Shown: positions 15,865-22,902 of the stretch, piece after piece
Layout: every line of letters starts with the position of its first letter
Position numbering within the stretch: position 1 is the first letter of the stretch
Source: an uncultured Mycoplasmatota bacterium
Lineage (GTDB): Bacteria > Bacillota_I > Bacilli_A > RF39 > UBA660
Direction: 5' to 3'
DNA length: 25,938 nt
NCBI GenBank assembly: GCA_900547465.1
Contig: URHJ01000019.1
Location: 1 to 25,938, forward strand
Made by a program: the position numbers and the translations under genes
The notes under the pieces: generated by a model
Seen by the model: only the letters and a program-made list of their open reading frames with translations
Databases searched by the model: none
Told to the model about the DNA's origin: nothing

Positions 15865-16203
15865 ATGTTAGAAATTAATACAGAAGTTGAAAGAGGAATC
15901 TTATTTATTAGATTAAATGGCATATTAAATCAAAATAATTTTAAAACATTTGGATTAAAGATTAATTCATTACTTTATAAGTATGGTTTTCAATATTTTG
16001 TATTCGATTTTACTAATATTGTTTCACTGGATGAAAATATATTTTTAAGAATTCAAAATAAATTAATTGAAATATTTTTGAATTGTGGAAAGGTGGTTAT
16101 TTCAGGAATGTCAGAATTATCTAAGAAAAAAATTGGTTTTACGAAAGATAGGTTATTTTACGTAGATAGTAATATTGATGCATTTAAATATTTTTGTTTA
16201 TAG
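15865..16203 (+). CDS. STAS-domain protein, SpoIIAA-like, without the phosphorylatable Ser
   Basis: Single STAS domain of 112 residues. It opens with MLEINTEVERGILFIRLNGIL and has FVFDFTNIVSLDENIFLRI at about 45-63. In Bacillus, SpoIIAA frees sigma-F by binding the anti-sigma kinase SpoIIAB and is switched off by phosphorylation of Ser58 in MDSSG. Here that segment reads LDENI: Asp56 is kept, and Glu57 and Asn58 replace the two serines. The gene lies three bases upstream of the sigma gene, exactly where spoIIAA would be, but no spoIIAB is present. I infer a diverged SpoIIAA homologue; a general STAS antagonist is the alternative. Confidence 0.75.
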   Translation: MLEINTEVERGILFIRLNGILNQNNFKTFGLKINSLLYKYGFQYFVFDFTNIVSLDENIFLRIQNKLIEIFLNCGKVVISGMSELSKKKIGFTKDRLFYVDSNIDAFKYFCL

Positions 16204-16212
16204 GAGATGAAT

Positions 16213-16854
16213 ATGACAGATCAAATTATTGAGAATGAAAATTTGGTGTATAGTATTATTAATAAATGTGGTGGATATTATGATGTAGATGATTTGTATC
16301 AAGTTGGTATGATAGGACTGATTAATGCAAGTAAAAACTATAAAGAGGAGGCTGGCGTTAAGTTTTCTACATATGCCTATACTTATGTGTTAGGTGAAGT
16401 TACTAAATATATGAGGGAAAATAGGGATATTAAAGTTAGTAGAGATGTAATAAAATTAAAACAATCTATTTCTAAAGCTAGAGATCATTTAAGACAGAAA
16501 CTGCAGAGAGAACCTAGTGATTTAGAACTTTCATTAATTTTAGAAATTGATGAAGAAAAAATAGCGGAAATAGAAAGTGTATGTGCAGATGTTAAGAGTC
16601 TTGATTATAGTTATAGTGATGAAGATATGAACTTATATCAATCTATTAAAGTTGAAGATAAAGAAATTAATCCTAATATTTTAGATTTACGTGAATCTAT
16701 AAATAATTTAAATGATGAAGAAAGAAAATTGATATATTCAAGATACTATTGTGATTTAACACAAAGTGAAACATCTAGAGAAATGGGAATGTCTCAGGTA
16801 CAAGTTTCTAGAAAGGAGACGAAAATTTTACAAAAATTAAAAACAAAATTATAA
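16213..16854 (+). CDS. sigF: Sporulation-type sigma factor (SigF/SigG family)
   Basis: RNA polymerase sigma factor of about 213 residues. Region 2 shows DLYQVGMIGLINASKNY and FSTYAYTYVLGEVTKYMREN, followed by KVSRDVIKL. Region 3 contains LQREPSDLELSLILEI. Region 4 is LNDEERKLIYSRYYCDLTQS plus GMSQVQVSRKETKILQKLK; the SQVQVSR helix is typical of SigF, SigG and SigB. It is about 40 residues shorter than Bacillus SigF, mainly at the N-terminus and linkers. ATG 16213 is preferred over ATG 16207 because of GGAG spacing. The position after a SpoIIAA-like gene and before spoVAC matches Bacillus sigF, but SigG-like promoter choice cannot be excluded. Confidence 0.85.
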   Translation: MTDQIIENENLVYSIINKCGGYYDVDDLYQVGMIGLINASKNYKEEAGVKFSTYAYTYVLGEVTKYMRENRDIKVSRDVIKLKQSISKARDHLRQKLQREPSDLELSLILEIDEEKIAEIESVCADVKSLDYSYSDEDMNLYQSIKVEDKEINPNILDLRESINNLNDEERKLIYSRYYCDLTQSETSREMGMSQVQVSRKETKILQKLKTKL

Positions 16855-16877
16855 AGCATCTTTAGGATGTTTTTTTG
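16853..16877 (+). terminator. Terminator between sigF and spoVAC
   Basis: AAAGCATC (16853-16860) pairs with GATGTTTT (16866-16873), with one G-T pair, followed by more T. It suggests that spoVAC is partly or fully transcribed separately from sigF. Confidence 0.65.
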
Positions 16878-16920
16878 TATATTTTTTTTATTTGGATTCA
16901 CAATAATAATGGTGATTAGA

Positions 16921-17363
16921 TGAAAAATGAAAGATATGAAAGGATAGTTAATCAAAATAAAGCAGTAGAAGAACGTGGTAAAAATGCTTTAATTGCGTTT
17001 TTGGTTGGTGGTTTAGTTGGAGCAATTGGTGAAATAATTATTGAAGTTATTTGTTATTATTTTAAACTTTCTAGAAATGATTCAGCAACTATAATGATAG
17101 TTATTATGATATTTATTGCTTCACTTTGTACAGCTTTAGGATTTTTTGATAAGTTGGTTACTAAGTTTAAATGTGGACTTTTAATACCAATTACAGGGTT
17201 TGCTCATTCTATGACTAGTGCTACTTTGGATTATAAAAAAGAAGGACCTATTAGTGGATTTGGTTCTAATATGTTTAAACTTGCAGGATCAGTTATATTG
17301 TATGGAGTTGTGTCAGCTTGGTTTTTTGGTATGATTCGTTATTTTATAGGAGGTAGTGTATGA
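16921..17363 (+). CDS. spoVAC: SpoVAC, spore dipicolinic acid channel protein
   Basis: Inner-spore-membrane protein of 147 residues, close to the usual 150. SpoVAC takes part in dipicolinic acid uptake into the forespore and its release on germination. Hydrophobic segments lie near 23-48, 55-76, 85-105 and 118-143, with the family segment CGLLIPITGFAHSMTSATLD and GPISGFGSNMFKLAG. The stop TGA overlaps the ATG of spoVAD. GGTGATT precedes ATG 16921. The gene order spoVAC-spoVAD-spoVAE matches the core found in nearly all spore formers. Confidence is high. Confidence 0.94.
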
Positions 17364-18352
17364 CATTTCAATATAAAAATGTATATGTAGCTGATACATC
17401 TACGGTTGTTGGTCCATATGAAGCAGATGGTCCACTTGGAAATTATTTTGATGATGCTTATGATGACTTATATTTTGGGACTGATTCTTGGGAGTTAGCT
17501 GAAGTTAAGCTTGTTAAAGATAGTATAAAAATATTACTTAGAAAATTAAAACTAACTAAAGACAAAGTAGATTTAGTTGTAGGTGGAGATTTATTAAATC
17601 AAATTACAGCAACTAGTTATGGTTCTTTGGGAGTTGGACAAAGCTTTTTAGGAGTATATGATGCTTGTGCAACTAGTGTTGAAGAAATTATTATTGCTTC
17701 TAATTTAATAGAACAAAAGAGGATAGGCAATGCTTTATGTGTTACTTCTTCTCATAATATGTCTAGTGAGAAACAATTTAGAAATCCTACTGAATATGGG
17801 GCACCAAAACCTAGAACTGCAACTTTTACAGCAACAGGTGGTGCAAGTGTATTTTTGACTAGTAAAAAAGATAAAATAAGGGTTGAAAGTACTACTACAG
17901 GTAAATTAATTGATTATGCTCAGGCTGATCCAAATAATATGGGAGCTGTTATGATGGGAGCTGCGGCTTATACAATTAATAAACATTTGAAAGACTTAGA
18001 TAGAAGTCCTGATTATTATGATTTGATTGTTACTGGGGATTTAGGTAGATATGGTAAAGATATGTTAGTACAGTTTATGAAAGAAGAGTATAAAGTTGAT
18101 TTATCTAAGAATTATAATGATTGTGGTGTTATGTTATATGATTTAGATGTTCAAGAAGAATGTTTAGCTGGTGGATCTGGACCTGTTTGTAGTGCCTTAG
18201 TTAATTATGGGGTTCTAATGAAAAAGTTACGTGATAAAGAACTAAAAAGAGTATTAGTAGTAGCTACTGGAGCAATGTTTTCACCTACATTTGTATTCCA
18301 AGGTGAAAATATTTTATCAATTGCTCATGCAGTAAGTTTGGAGGCGGTATAA
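17360..18352 (+). CDS. spoVAD: SpoVAD, dipicolinic acid-binding protein
   Basis: Soluble, membrane-associated spore protein with a thiolase fold; in Bacillus it binds dipicolinic acid directly. It has 330 residues, matching the family. Recognisable segments are YVADTSTVVGPYEADGPLG, VVGGDLLNQITATSYG, GVYDACATSVEE (Cys at the thiolase-like site), VTSSHNMSSEKQFRNPTEYG, RTATFTATGGAS, DLIVTGDLGRYGKD and LAGGSGPVCSA. Its stop and the spoVAE start share one base (TAATG), so the three spoVA genes are translationally coupled. Confidence 0.96.
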   Translation: MTFQYKNVYVADTSTVVGPYEADGPLGNYFDDAYDDLYFGTDSWELAEVKLVKDSIKILLRKLKLTKDKVDLVVGGDLLNQITATSYGSLGVGQSFLGVYDACATSVEEIIIASNLIEQKRIGNALCVTSSHNMSSEKQFRNPTEYGAPKPRTATFTATGGASVFLTSKKDKIRVESTTTGKLIDYAQADPNNMGAVMMGAAAYTINKHLKDLDRSPDYYDLIVTGDLGRYGKDMLVQFMKEEYKVDLSKNYNDCGVMLYDLDVQEECLAGGSGPVCSALVNYGVLMKKLRDKELKRVLVVATGAMFSPTFVFQGENILSIAHAVSLEAV

Positions 18353-18702
18353 TGTTAATTATTAATTCTTTCTTATTTTGTGGGTTTATATGTTTAATTT
18401 CACAAGTAATTTTAGATAATACTAAATTAACTCCTGGGCATATTACAAGTATTTTAGTTGTACTAGGTGCCTTTTTAGATAGCTTTAGTTTGTATGATAA
18501 GATTATTCTTTATGTAGGTGGAGGAGCACAAATACCAATTACTAGTTTTGGACATTCTTTAGTACATGGTGCTTTAGCTAAAGCAAATAGCTTGGGTATT
18601 GTAGGAATTATTGCAGGAATGTTTGATTTAACTGCAGCTGGTATTACTTCTGCAATTATATTTTCGTTTATCTTTGCACTTATATTTAAACCAAAAAATT
18701 AA
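18352..18702 (+). CDS. spoVAE: SpoVAE (SpoVAEb type), spore membrane protein
   Basis: Membrane subunit of the SpoVA dipicolinic acid channel, 116 residues with about four hydrophobic segments. Family features are TPGHITSILVVLGAFLD, VGGGAQIPITSFGHSLVHGA and the end FDLTAAGITSAIIFSFIFAL. It shares the IPITGFAHS/IPITSFGHS segment with SpoVAC, reflecting common ancestry. The cluster ends here: spoVAA, spoVAB, spoVAEa and spoVAF, found in Bacillus, are not present. Confidence 0.94.
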   Translation: MLIINSFLFCGFICLISQVILDNTKLTPGHITSILVVLGAFLDSFSLYDKIILYVGGGAQIPITSFGHSLVHGALAKANSLGIVGIIAGMFDLTAAGITSAIIFSFIFALIFKPKN

Positions 18703-18724
18703 GACTAGATATTTCTAGTCTTTT
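18703..18724. terminator. Bidirectional terminator between spoVAE and the RNHCP gene
   Basis: GACTAGA (18703-18709) pairs with TCTAGTC (18714-18720) and is flanked by T (plus side) and A. It starts right after the spoVAE stop and contains the end of the minus-strand gene, so it can serve both convergent genes. Confidence 0.7.
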
Positions 18725-19020
18725 CTTACTGATAGATTGATTACTACATTTATATTGTCATCTTTGGCTAATATGTTTTTATGTTCTTTTTTGCATTTTT
18801 CGCATTGATAAATTATTTTATAGGTATCTTTGAATTTTTCAATTCCAATTGGTTTTAAGAGACCTTGACACTTATTTTTTCTATCACCGGGATTCTTGTC
18901 AACATGTTTTGAATATAGACAATTTGGACAATGGTCTCTGCATGAGTAACCTAGTCTATCTACATGAAAGCCACATTTTTCACAAACAAATGGTTCATCT
19001 ATTTCGTTAAAAGTTTTCAT
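18715..19020 (-). CDS. RNHCP-domain zinc-ribbon protein
   Basis: Small protein of 101 residues rich in paired cysteines: FVCEKCGF, the signature segment CRDHCPNCLYSKHVD with NPGDRKNKCQGLL (the RNHCP domain, here RDHCP), and QCEKCKKEH. The four Cys pairs suggest one or two zinc ribbons. The molecular role of this family is not established; similarity to RNA- or nucleotide-binding ribbons is only suggestive. ATG 19020 is chosen over ATG 19032 because GAGGTG, the RBS, overlaps the upstream ATG. Confidence 0.88.
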   Translation of the reverse strand: MKTFNEIDEPFVCEKCGFHVDRLGYSCRDHCPNCLYSKHVDKNPGDRKNKCQGLLKPIGIEKFKDTYKIIYQCEKCKKEHKNILAKDDNINVVINLSVRKD

Positions 19021-19101
19021 AATACACCTCATTTATATTATAACATGGGTATTTTTAAAAAGATACTTTACATTTATTTATGTCAAATTTTGATGAATTA
19101 G

Positions 19102-19130
19102 TTGCGCTGTTTTGTTATTTGTTTTATGAT
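19102..19130 (+). promoter_or_regulatory. Putative promoter of the WXG100 cassette
   Basis: TTGCGC (19102-19107) and TATGAT (19125-19130) are 17 bases apart, about 80 bases before the first WXG100 gene. GGAGGTG at 19201-19207 is the RBS. Confidence 0.4.
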
Positions 19131-19212
19131 GATATTGTAAGAATGTATAAGGATATTGATAGAAGATATAGTTATATTCTTATTATTTAAGAAAGGTAAG
19201 GGAGGTGAAATG

Positions 19213-19503
19213 ATGTCAAGAGAATATAATATTGATACAGTTTCATTAAGTAATGTAGCTGCTAAAACTTCATCAAATGCTTCTGAGTATAAAGCAAATT
19301 TGAACTCTTTAATTAAAACAAATGATACACTTCGTTCTTTTTGGACTGGTGAAGCTGCAAATAAGTATATGGAACTATGGAATGAAAAACGTGCAAGTGT
19401 TGAAAAATTACAAGAATGGTTAGTTGATTTTGCTGAAAGAGTAGAATCTGTTTCAAGAAATGCAAATAGAACTAATGAAGATGTAATGGGTAATTATAAA
19501 TAA
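19213..19503 (+). CDS. WXG100-family type VII secretion protein
   Basis: Small helical-hairpin protein of 96 residues, the size expected for ESAT-6-like (EsxA) substrates of type VII secretion. The turn motif is FWTGEAANKYMELW, with the W-x-G at residues 46-48. Heptads of small residues before and after it support two antiparallel helices. The C-terminus (NRTNEDVMGNYK) is the short tail seen after the second helix. ATG 19213 is used; ATG 19210 is too close to the RBS GGAGGTG. It is followed closely by a second WXG100 gene. Confidence 0.88.
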   Translation: MSREYNIDTVSLSNVAAKTSSNASEYKANLNSLIKTNDTLRSFWTGEAANKYMELWNEKRASVEKLQEWLVDFAERVESVSRNANRTNEDVMGNYK

Positions 19504-19524
19504 TTTAGGTAAGGAGATGATTAG

Positions 19525-19824
19525 ATGGCAACAATTAACATATCGTATGCAGAGGCTTTAGATGCATCTAATAAAATTAAATCTACTGCAAATGCTATGA
19601 AAGATATTTTGGATACAACTTCTACTTTAATTGATAAAAATATTGATAATAGTGAAGTTTGGTCAGGTACTGATGCTGATAGTGCAAAAGCTGAATTTAA
19701 TGCTTATAAAAAGGATTTTGATGAATACTATAATTTATTATTAACTAATGCTGAAAATATTTCTAATTCTGTTACTGCTATTCAACAGAGTGAAAATGTT
19801 AATAAAAATAAATTTGGTGTTTAA
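19525..19824 (+). CDS. Second WXG100-like protein
   Basis: 99 residues with the same plan: an N-terminal helix (SYAEALDASNKIKSTANAMK), the turn EVWSGTDADSAKAEF (W-S-G at about 46-48), and a second helix ending in a polar tail. It is clearly different in sequence from its neighbour, so the pair could form a heterodimer, as EsxA/EsxB do. AAGGAGATGA is the RBS, 21 bases after the previous stop. Probably exported by a type VII system encoded elsewhere, since no EssC-type ATPase is in the window. Confidence 0.82.
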   Translation: MATINISYAEALDASNKIKSTANAMKDILDTTSTLIDKNIDNSEVWSGTDADSAKAEFNAYKKDFDEYYNLLLTNAENISNSVTAIQQSENVNKNKFGV

Positions 19825-19849
19825 AATATATTGCATATGCAATATATTT
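19824..19849. repeat. Perfect 26-bp palindrome
   Basis: The sequence is symmetric about 19836/19837, with the core TTGCATATGCAA and A/T arms. It starts at the last base of the second WXG100 gene. It could fold as a hairpin in RNA or act as a dyad operator. No T run follows directly, so a simple terminator is unlikely. Confidence 0.8.
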
Positions 19850-19880
19850 CAAATGGAAGGAACTTCTTTCTATTTGAAAT
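19846..19880 (+). promoter_or_regulatory. Second hairpin overlapping the palindrome
   Basis: ATTTCAAAT (19846-19854) pairs perfectly with ATTTGAAAT (19872-19880). A small inner GAAG/CTTC stem is possible. Its 5' arm shares 19846-19849 with the upstream palindrome, so the two full helices compete. It lies just before the RBS of the next gene. Confidence 0.55.
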
Positions 19881-19904
19881 GTATTGTTAGAAAGGATAAT
19901 GAAT

Positions 19905-20378
19905 ATGACAAAGAGCAAATATTATATTGATTTTTCTGATAGTATAAAAACCCTATCAAAAGAAGTAAATAATGCAAATGATTATTGTAGTAAAATACCA
20001 AAAAAAGATGATATGACTAAGGAATTCAATAATTTAGAGTTTTTACAAAATATAGAGTTTGGTGATAATTATTCTATCGAGAGTAGAATAGAATCTACGA
20101 GAATAGCAAATGCAAAATATAAAAATAATGGTTTTGTACTTGGTAAAAAGGAGATAAATAAAGTAAAAGACATTTCTGAATTTAATGGTTTCATCTCAAG
20201 TTTAGAAGATGAAAGTGATGAAATTAATAATGCCTATTTTAATTTAAATATACTAATTGCCGATTTGTCAAATAAATTGAGTCAGATTAACAATGAATTA
20301 AATGAAATAAAAATAGATGGAAAATCAATTGTTGATTTAACGGAATCGATGACTATTTTAAAAAGCATTAATAGATAA
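19905..20378 (+). CDS. Unknown helical protein of the WXG100 cassette
   Basis: Not recognised. About 157 residues, charged and mostly helical by composition, with no signal peptide or membrane segment. The last third (SDEINNAYFNLNILIADLSNKLSQINNELNEI) has coiled-coil-like heptads. There is no W-x-G motif. ATG 19905 is chosen (nine bases after AAAGGA); ATG 19899 is an in-frame alternative. It sits 80 bases after a WXG100 gene and 22 bases before the large surface-like gene, so it may be a helical partner or chaperone of a type VII substrate, by analogy with the small helical proteins beside LXG genes. That analogy is inference. Confidence 0.7.
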   Translation: MTKSKYYIDFSDSIKTLSKEVNNANDYCSKIPKKDDMTKEFNNLEFLQNIEFGDNYSIESRIESTRIANAKYKNNGFVLGKKEINKVKDISEFNGFISSLEDESDEINNAYFNLNILIADLSNKLSQINNELNEIKIDGKSIVDLTESMTILKSINR

Positions 20379-20400
20379 TACATAGGGAGGAATAAATTGT

Positions 20401-22404
20401 ATGGCTAAAACATCTATCAATTATGATAAACTTATCACTGCAAAAAAAAATTTAAAACTTATTAGAAAAAGTATTAAACAGAATGATTTCTTTGCTAAAA
20501 ATTTTAAAAATAAAAGAACAAAAGTCAAAGAAAATCTTTCAAATTATGATTTTATTAATGTTTTAAGAAAGAAATGTGTATATCGTATATCACCAGATAT
20601 TGTTTGGTCTCCTACTCTTGGTGCATTTGATGATCACACTTTACTTGATATTGAAGGGAGTTCTAATAATAGTTTAGATTTTGAAAATGAAACTGAATCG
20701 CGCAGAAAGAGCAGAAAAGATGAACATGAATTTTTGATTGTTTATCATAATGCACCAGTAAAAGTGTATTGGAGTAAAATAATAGAAGAATGTGGAAGTA
20801 GTCAGTCTGACTTTAACTTAGCTCCATTGATTGATGCTGAACCATATAATAAACTAAATGCTTATTTAAAAATTTATACTGAAAATATAAATAATTTGTA
20901 TAGTTCTTATGCAAATATTCAAAGTGCTTTAAATGTTGTTTGTGATGATATAGATAAGGCTATTAGAAAAATTAATAAAATGATAAATGCTTATAAAGGA
21001 TTAGAAAAACAGAATAATAAGAAATTTGGGGATAGAAGTGCCACTAAAGTACAAAAACAATTAACTACTTTATTAAAATATGGAGTGTCTGCTAAAGAAA
21101 TTAAGAGTATTGCTAAAGAGTTAGGTTATAAGGTGAAAATTTCTCATAAAGTAGTTAGTATTATCAAAATTAATAAAGGTAAAAATCCTAAATCTAGTAA
21201 TGGTTCTTCTGCCTCTAAAACAGGTGCTAAAGTTTTGCATGGAGATGTGGTTGATGCTAATTTGTCTGCTATTGCTAAATTAAAACAAAGATTAAAAAAA
21301 GCTTTGAAAAATGGTAAGAAGAAAAATGCTTATAGTATATATAAATCGTTGGTTGGCCTAGTAGGTGTTAATCAAGCTAAAAAATATTTGAGTAATCTTG
21401 GATATAAAGTAGGTAAAAATTCTAATGGTGAAAAGATTATTAAGCAAATTAAAGATGAAAAGGTGAATGATAAAAGTAGTAATAACAATGGTGATAAAAA
21501 GAAAGAAATACCAGAAGATCCACAAAAAATAGGGAATGACGATGATAAGAAGGACGATAAACCAGAGAGTCCTGATGATAAGAATAATGATAAACCAGAG
21601 AATCCTGATGATTCTGGAAATGATGACCCTGGAGATTCTGGTAATGAAGAACCTACTACACCTGAAGAAAATCCTTCTAATAATGATAATTCAGGTGGGG
21701 AAAGTAATCCTTCTTCTGAGTCAGTAGCAACGCCTTCTGAGGATAATAATTCTAATAACTCTAACAATTATTCATCTGGTGGCAATGATAATGTTTCTAA
21801 TGTATCAACTAATAATGATAATTATTCTGATAGTGGTTCTAGTAGTAATGATAGTAGTGGAGATGGATTAGTATTTGATGATGCTTCTTCTGATAATAGT
21901 GACTCTAATGCAGATGCATCTACTCTAGTTCCTTCTGATGATAGTGTTGATGATAGTTCAATAGATGATGTGGTGTCTACACCTACCAAAAAGGTAAAGA
22001 CATTAGAAGATGATACTACTACTTCAACTTCTTCTAGTAAAAGTGGTTTAGGTGTTGCTGTTCCACTTGGCTTAGGTGTGGTTGCAACTGGTGCTGCTGC
22101 AGTAGCTGGTGCTAGATATATTAAGAATAAGAAAGAATCTACATATGATGATAATTATGACGATGAAAATAATGATTTAGGTGATGATAATAGCGACTAT
22201 AGTTATTCTGATACTTCATCAAATTATGATAGTGATAGTTATATGAGTGATGATTATTTAGGCCCTGCAGGTAGTTCTTATACTGATACTAATTTAGATG
22301 AGAGTTCAAATAATTCTGATAGTGTTAGTGATAGTTACATTGATTCTGAGGAATATGAAGATGATTCTAATGATGATGATTTAGTTTTAAGGGATTTAAA
22401 TTAA
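20401..22404 (+). CDS. Large surface-like protein of the WXG100 cassette, function unknown
   Basis: Not recognised; 667 residues in a mosaic. Residues 1-210 are helical and basic with a central segment (SPDIVWSPTLGAFDD, FLIVYHNAPVKVYWS) and a long helix near 160-205. Residues about 215-360 hold two related repeats, each with a helix followed by LGYKV (starting at residues 241 and 333) and then a KIIK-type strand. Residues 365-545 are a disordered Pro/Asp/Ser/Asn-rich stretch. A single Gly/Ala/Val membrane segment lies near 549-570, followed by RYIKNKK and an acidic tail of about 90 residues. There is no N-terminal signal peptide, so export by type VII secretion, or a tail-anchored topology, is possible. 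GGGAGG precedes ATG 20401. Confidence 0.8.
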   Translation: MAKTSINYDKLITAKKNLKLIRKSIKQNDFFAKNFKNKRTKVKENLSNYDFINVLRKKCVYRISPDIVWSPTLGAFDDHTLLDIEGSSNNSLDFENETESRRKSRKDEHEFLIVYHNAPVKVYWSKIIEECGSSQSDFNLAPLIDAEPYNKLNAYLKIYTENINNLYSSYANIQSALNVVCDDIDKAIRKINKMINAYKGLEKQNNKKFGDRSATKVQKQLTTLLKYGVSAKEIKSIAKELGYKVKISHKVVSIIKINKGKNPKSSNGSSASKTGAKVLHGDVVDANLSAIAKLKQRLKKALKNGKKKNAYSIYKSLVGLVGVNQAKKYLSNLGYKVGKNSNGEKIIKQIKDEKVNDKSSNNNGDKKKEIPEDPQKIGNDDDKKDDKPESPDDKNNDKPENPDDSGNDDPGDSGNEEPTTPEENPSNNDNSGGESNPSSESVATPSEDNNSNNSNNYSSGGNDNVSNVSTNNDNYSDSGSSSNDSSGDGLVFDDASSDNSDSNADASTLVPSDDSVDDSSIDDVVSTPTKKVKTLEDDTTTSTSSSKSGLGVAVPLGLGVVATGAAAVAGARYIKNKKESTYDDNYDDENNDLGDDNSDYSYSDTSSNYDSDSYMSDDYLGPAGSSYTDTNLDESSNNSDSVSDSYIDSEEYEDDSNDDDLVLRDLN

Positions 22405-22422
22405 GAATAAAGGGAGGATATA

Positions 22423-22821
22423 ATGAGAGATAAATATTTACCTATTGGATCTGTTGTCTTATTAAAGGGTGGCACTAAAAAAGTTATGATTACTGGTTTT
22501 TGTTCTATAGCAGAAGAAAATCAAGAAAAAATATATGATTATTGTGGTTGCATATATCCGGAAGGATATTTAAGTTCAGATGAAATTTGTTTATTTGATC
22601 ATGATCAAATCGCAGAAATAAGTTTCATTGGATTCGAAAATGAAGAGGAAAAAGAATTTAAAGAAAGTTTAGTAGAAGTTGTTCAAGAATTTGAAAATAG
22701 TTCTGCTGATGATAAAATTGATTTTTTTGCAGATCATTTTGATGAAGAAGACACTTTAGATGATGACGAAGAAGATGATGAAGAAATTTCTGCAGATAAT
22801 GAAGATTTAGATTATTTATAA
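22423..22821 (+). CDS. DUF4176 family protein
   Basis: 132 residues. The family opening is clear: LPIGSVVLLKGGTKKVMITG, then YDYCGCIYPEGYLSSDEICLFDHDQIAEISFIGFENE. DUF4176 genes are known from type VII secretion and LXG-toxin loci of Firmicutes, but the biochemical role is not established. Here the domain (about 1-85) carries an acidic extension of roughly 45 residues (EEDTLDDDEEDDEE…). The RBS GGGAGG is 19 bases after the surface-like gene stop, so it is the last gene of the cassette, which ends in a terminator. Confidence 0.85.
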   Translation: MRDKYLPIGSVVLLKGGTKKVMITGFCSIAEENQEKIYDYCGCIYPEGYLSSDEICLFDHDQIAEISFIGFENEEEKEFKESLVEVVQEFENSSADDKIDFFADHFDEEDTLDDDEEDDEEISADNEDLDYL

Positions 22822-22827
22822 TAAATT

Positions 22828-22860
22828 ACCAAATATCGTAAATGGTATTTGGTTCTTTTT
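22828..22860 (+). terminator. Terminator of the WXG100/DUF4176 cassette
   Basis: ACCAAATA (22828-22835) pairs with TATTTGGT (22846-22853), followed by TCTTTTT. Confidence 0.75.
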
Positions 22861-22902
22861 GTTTTATGTGTTATTATTATTTTAAAAGAGGAAGTGATAT
22901 TT

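Noticed and set aside
16877..16905. Sigma-G-like promoter before spoVAC (GTATAT, 16 bases, CACAATA)
   Set aside because: The match is partial, and the start point would fall on the RBS, leaving almost no leader. It stays unproven.
21372..21767. Minus-strand open frame rich in Ser/Leu
   Set aside because: Antisense shadow of the Asp/Ser/Pro-rich stalk of the 667-residue protein.
19213..22821. LXG polymorphic toxin locus with immunity gene
   Set aside because: The large protein has no LXG domain or nuclease/NADase-like C-terminus, and ends in a membrane span and acidic tail; DUF4176 is not known as an immunity protein.
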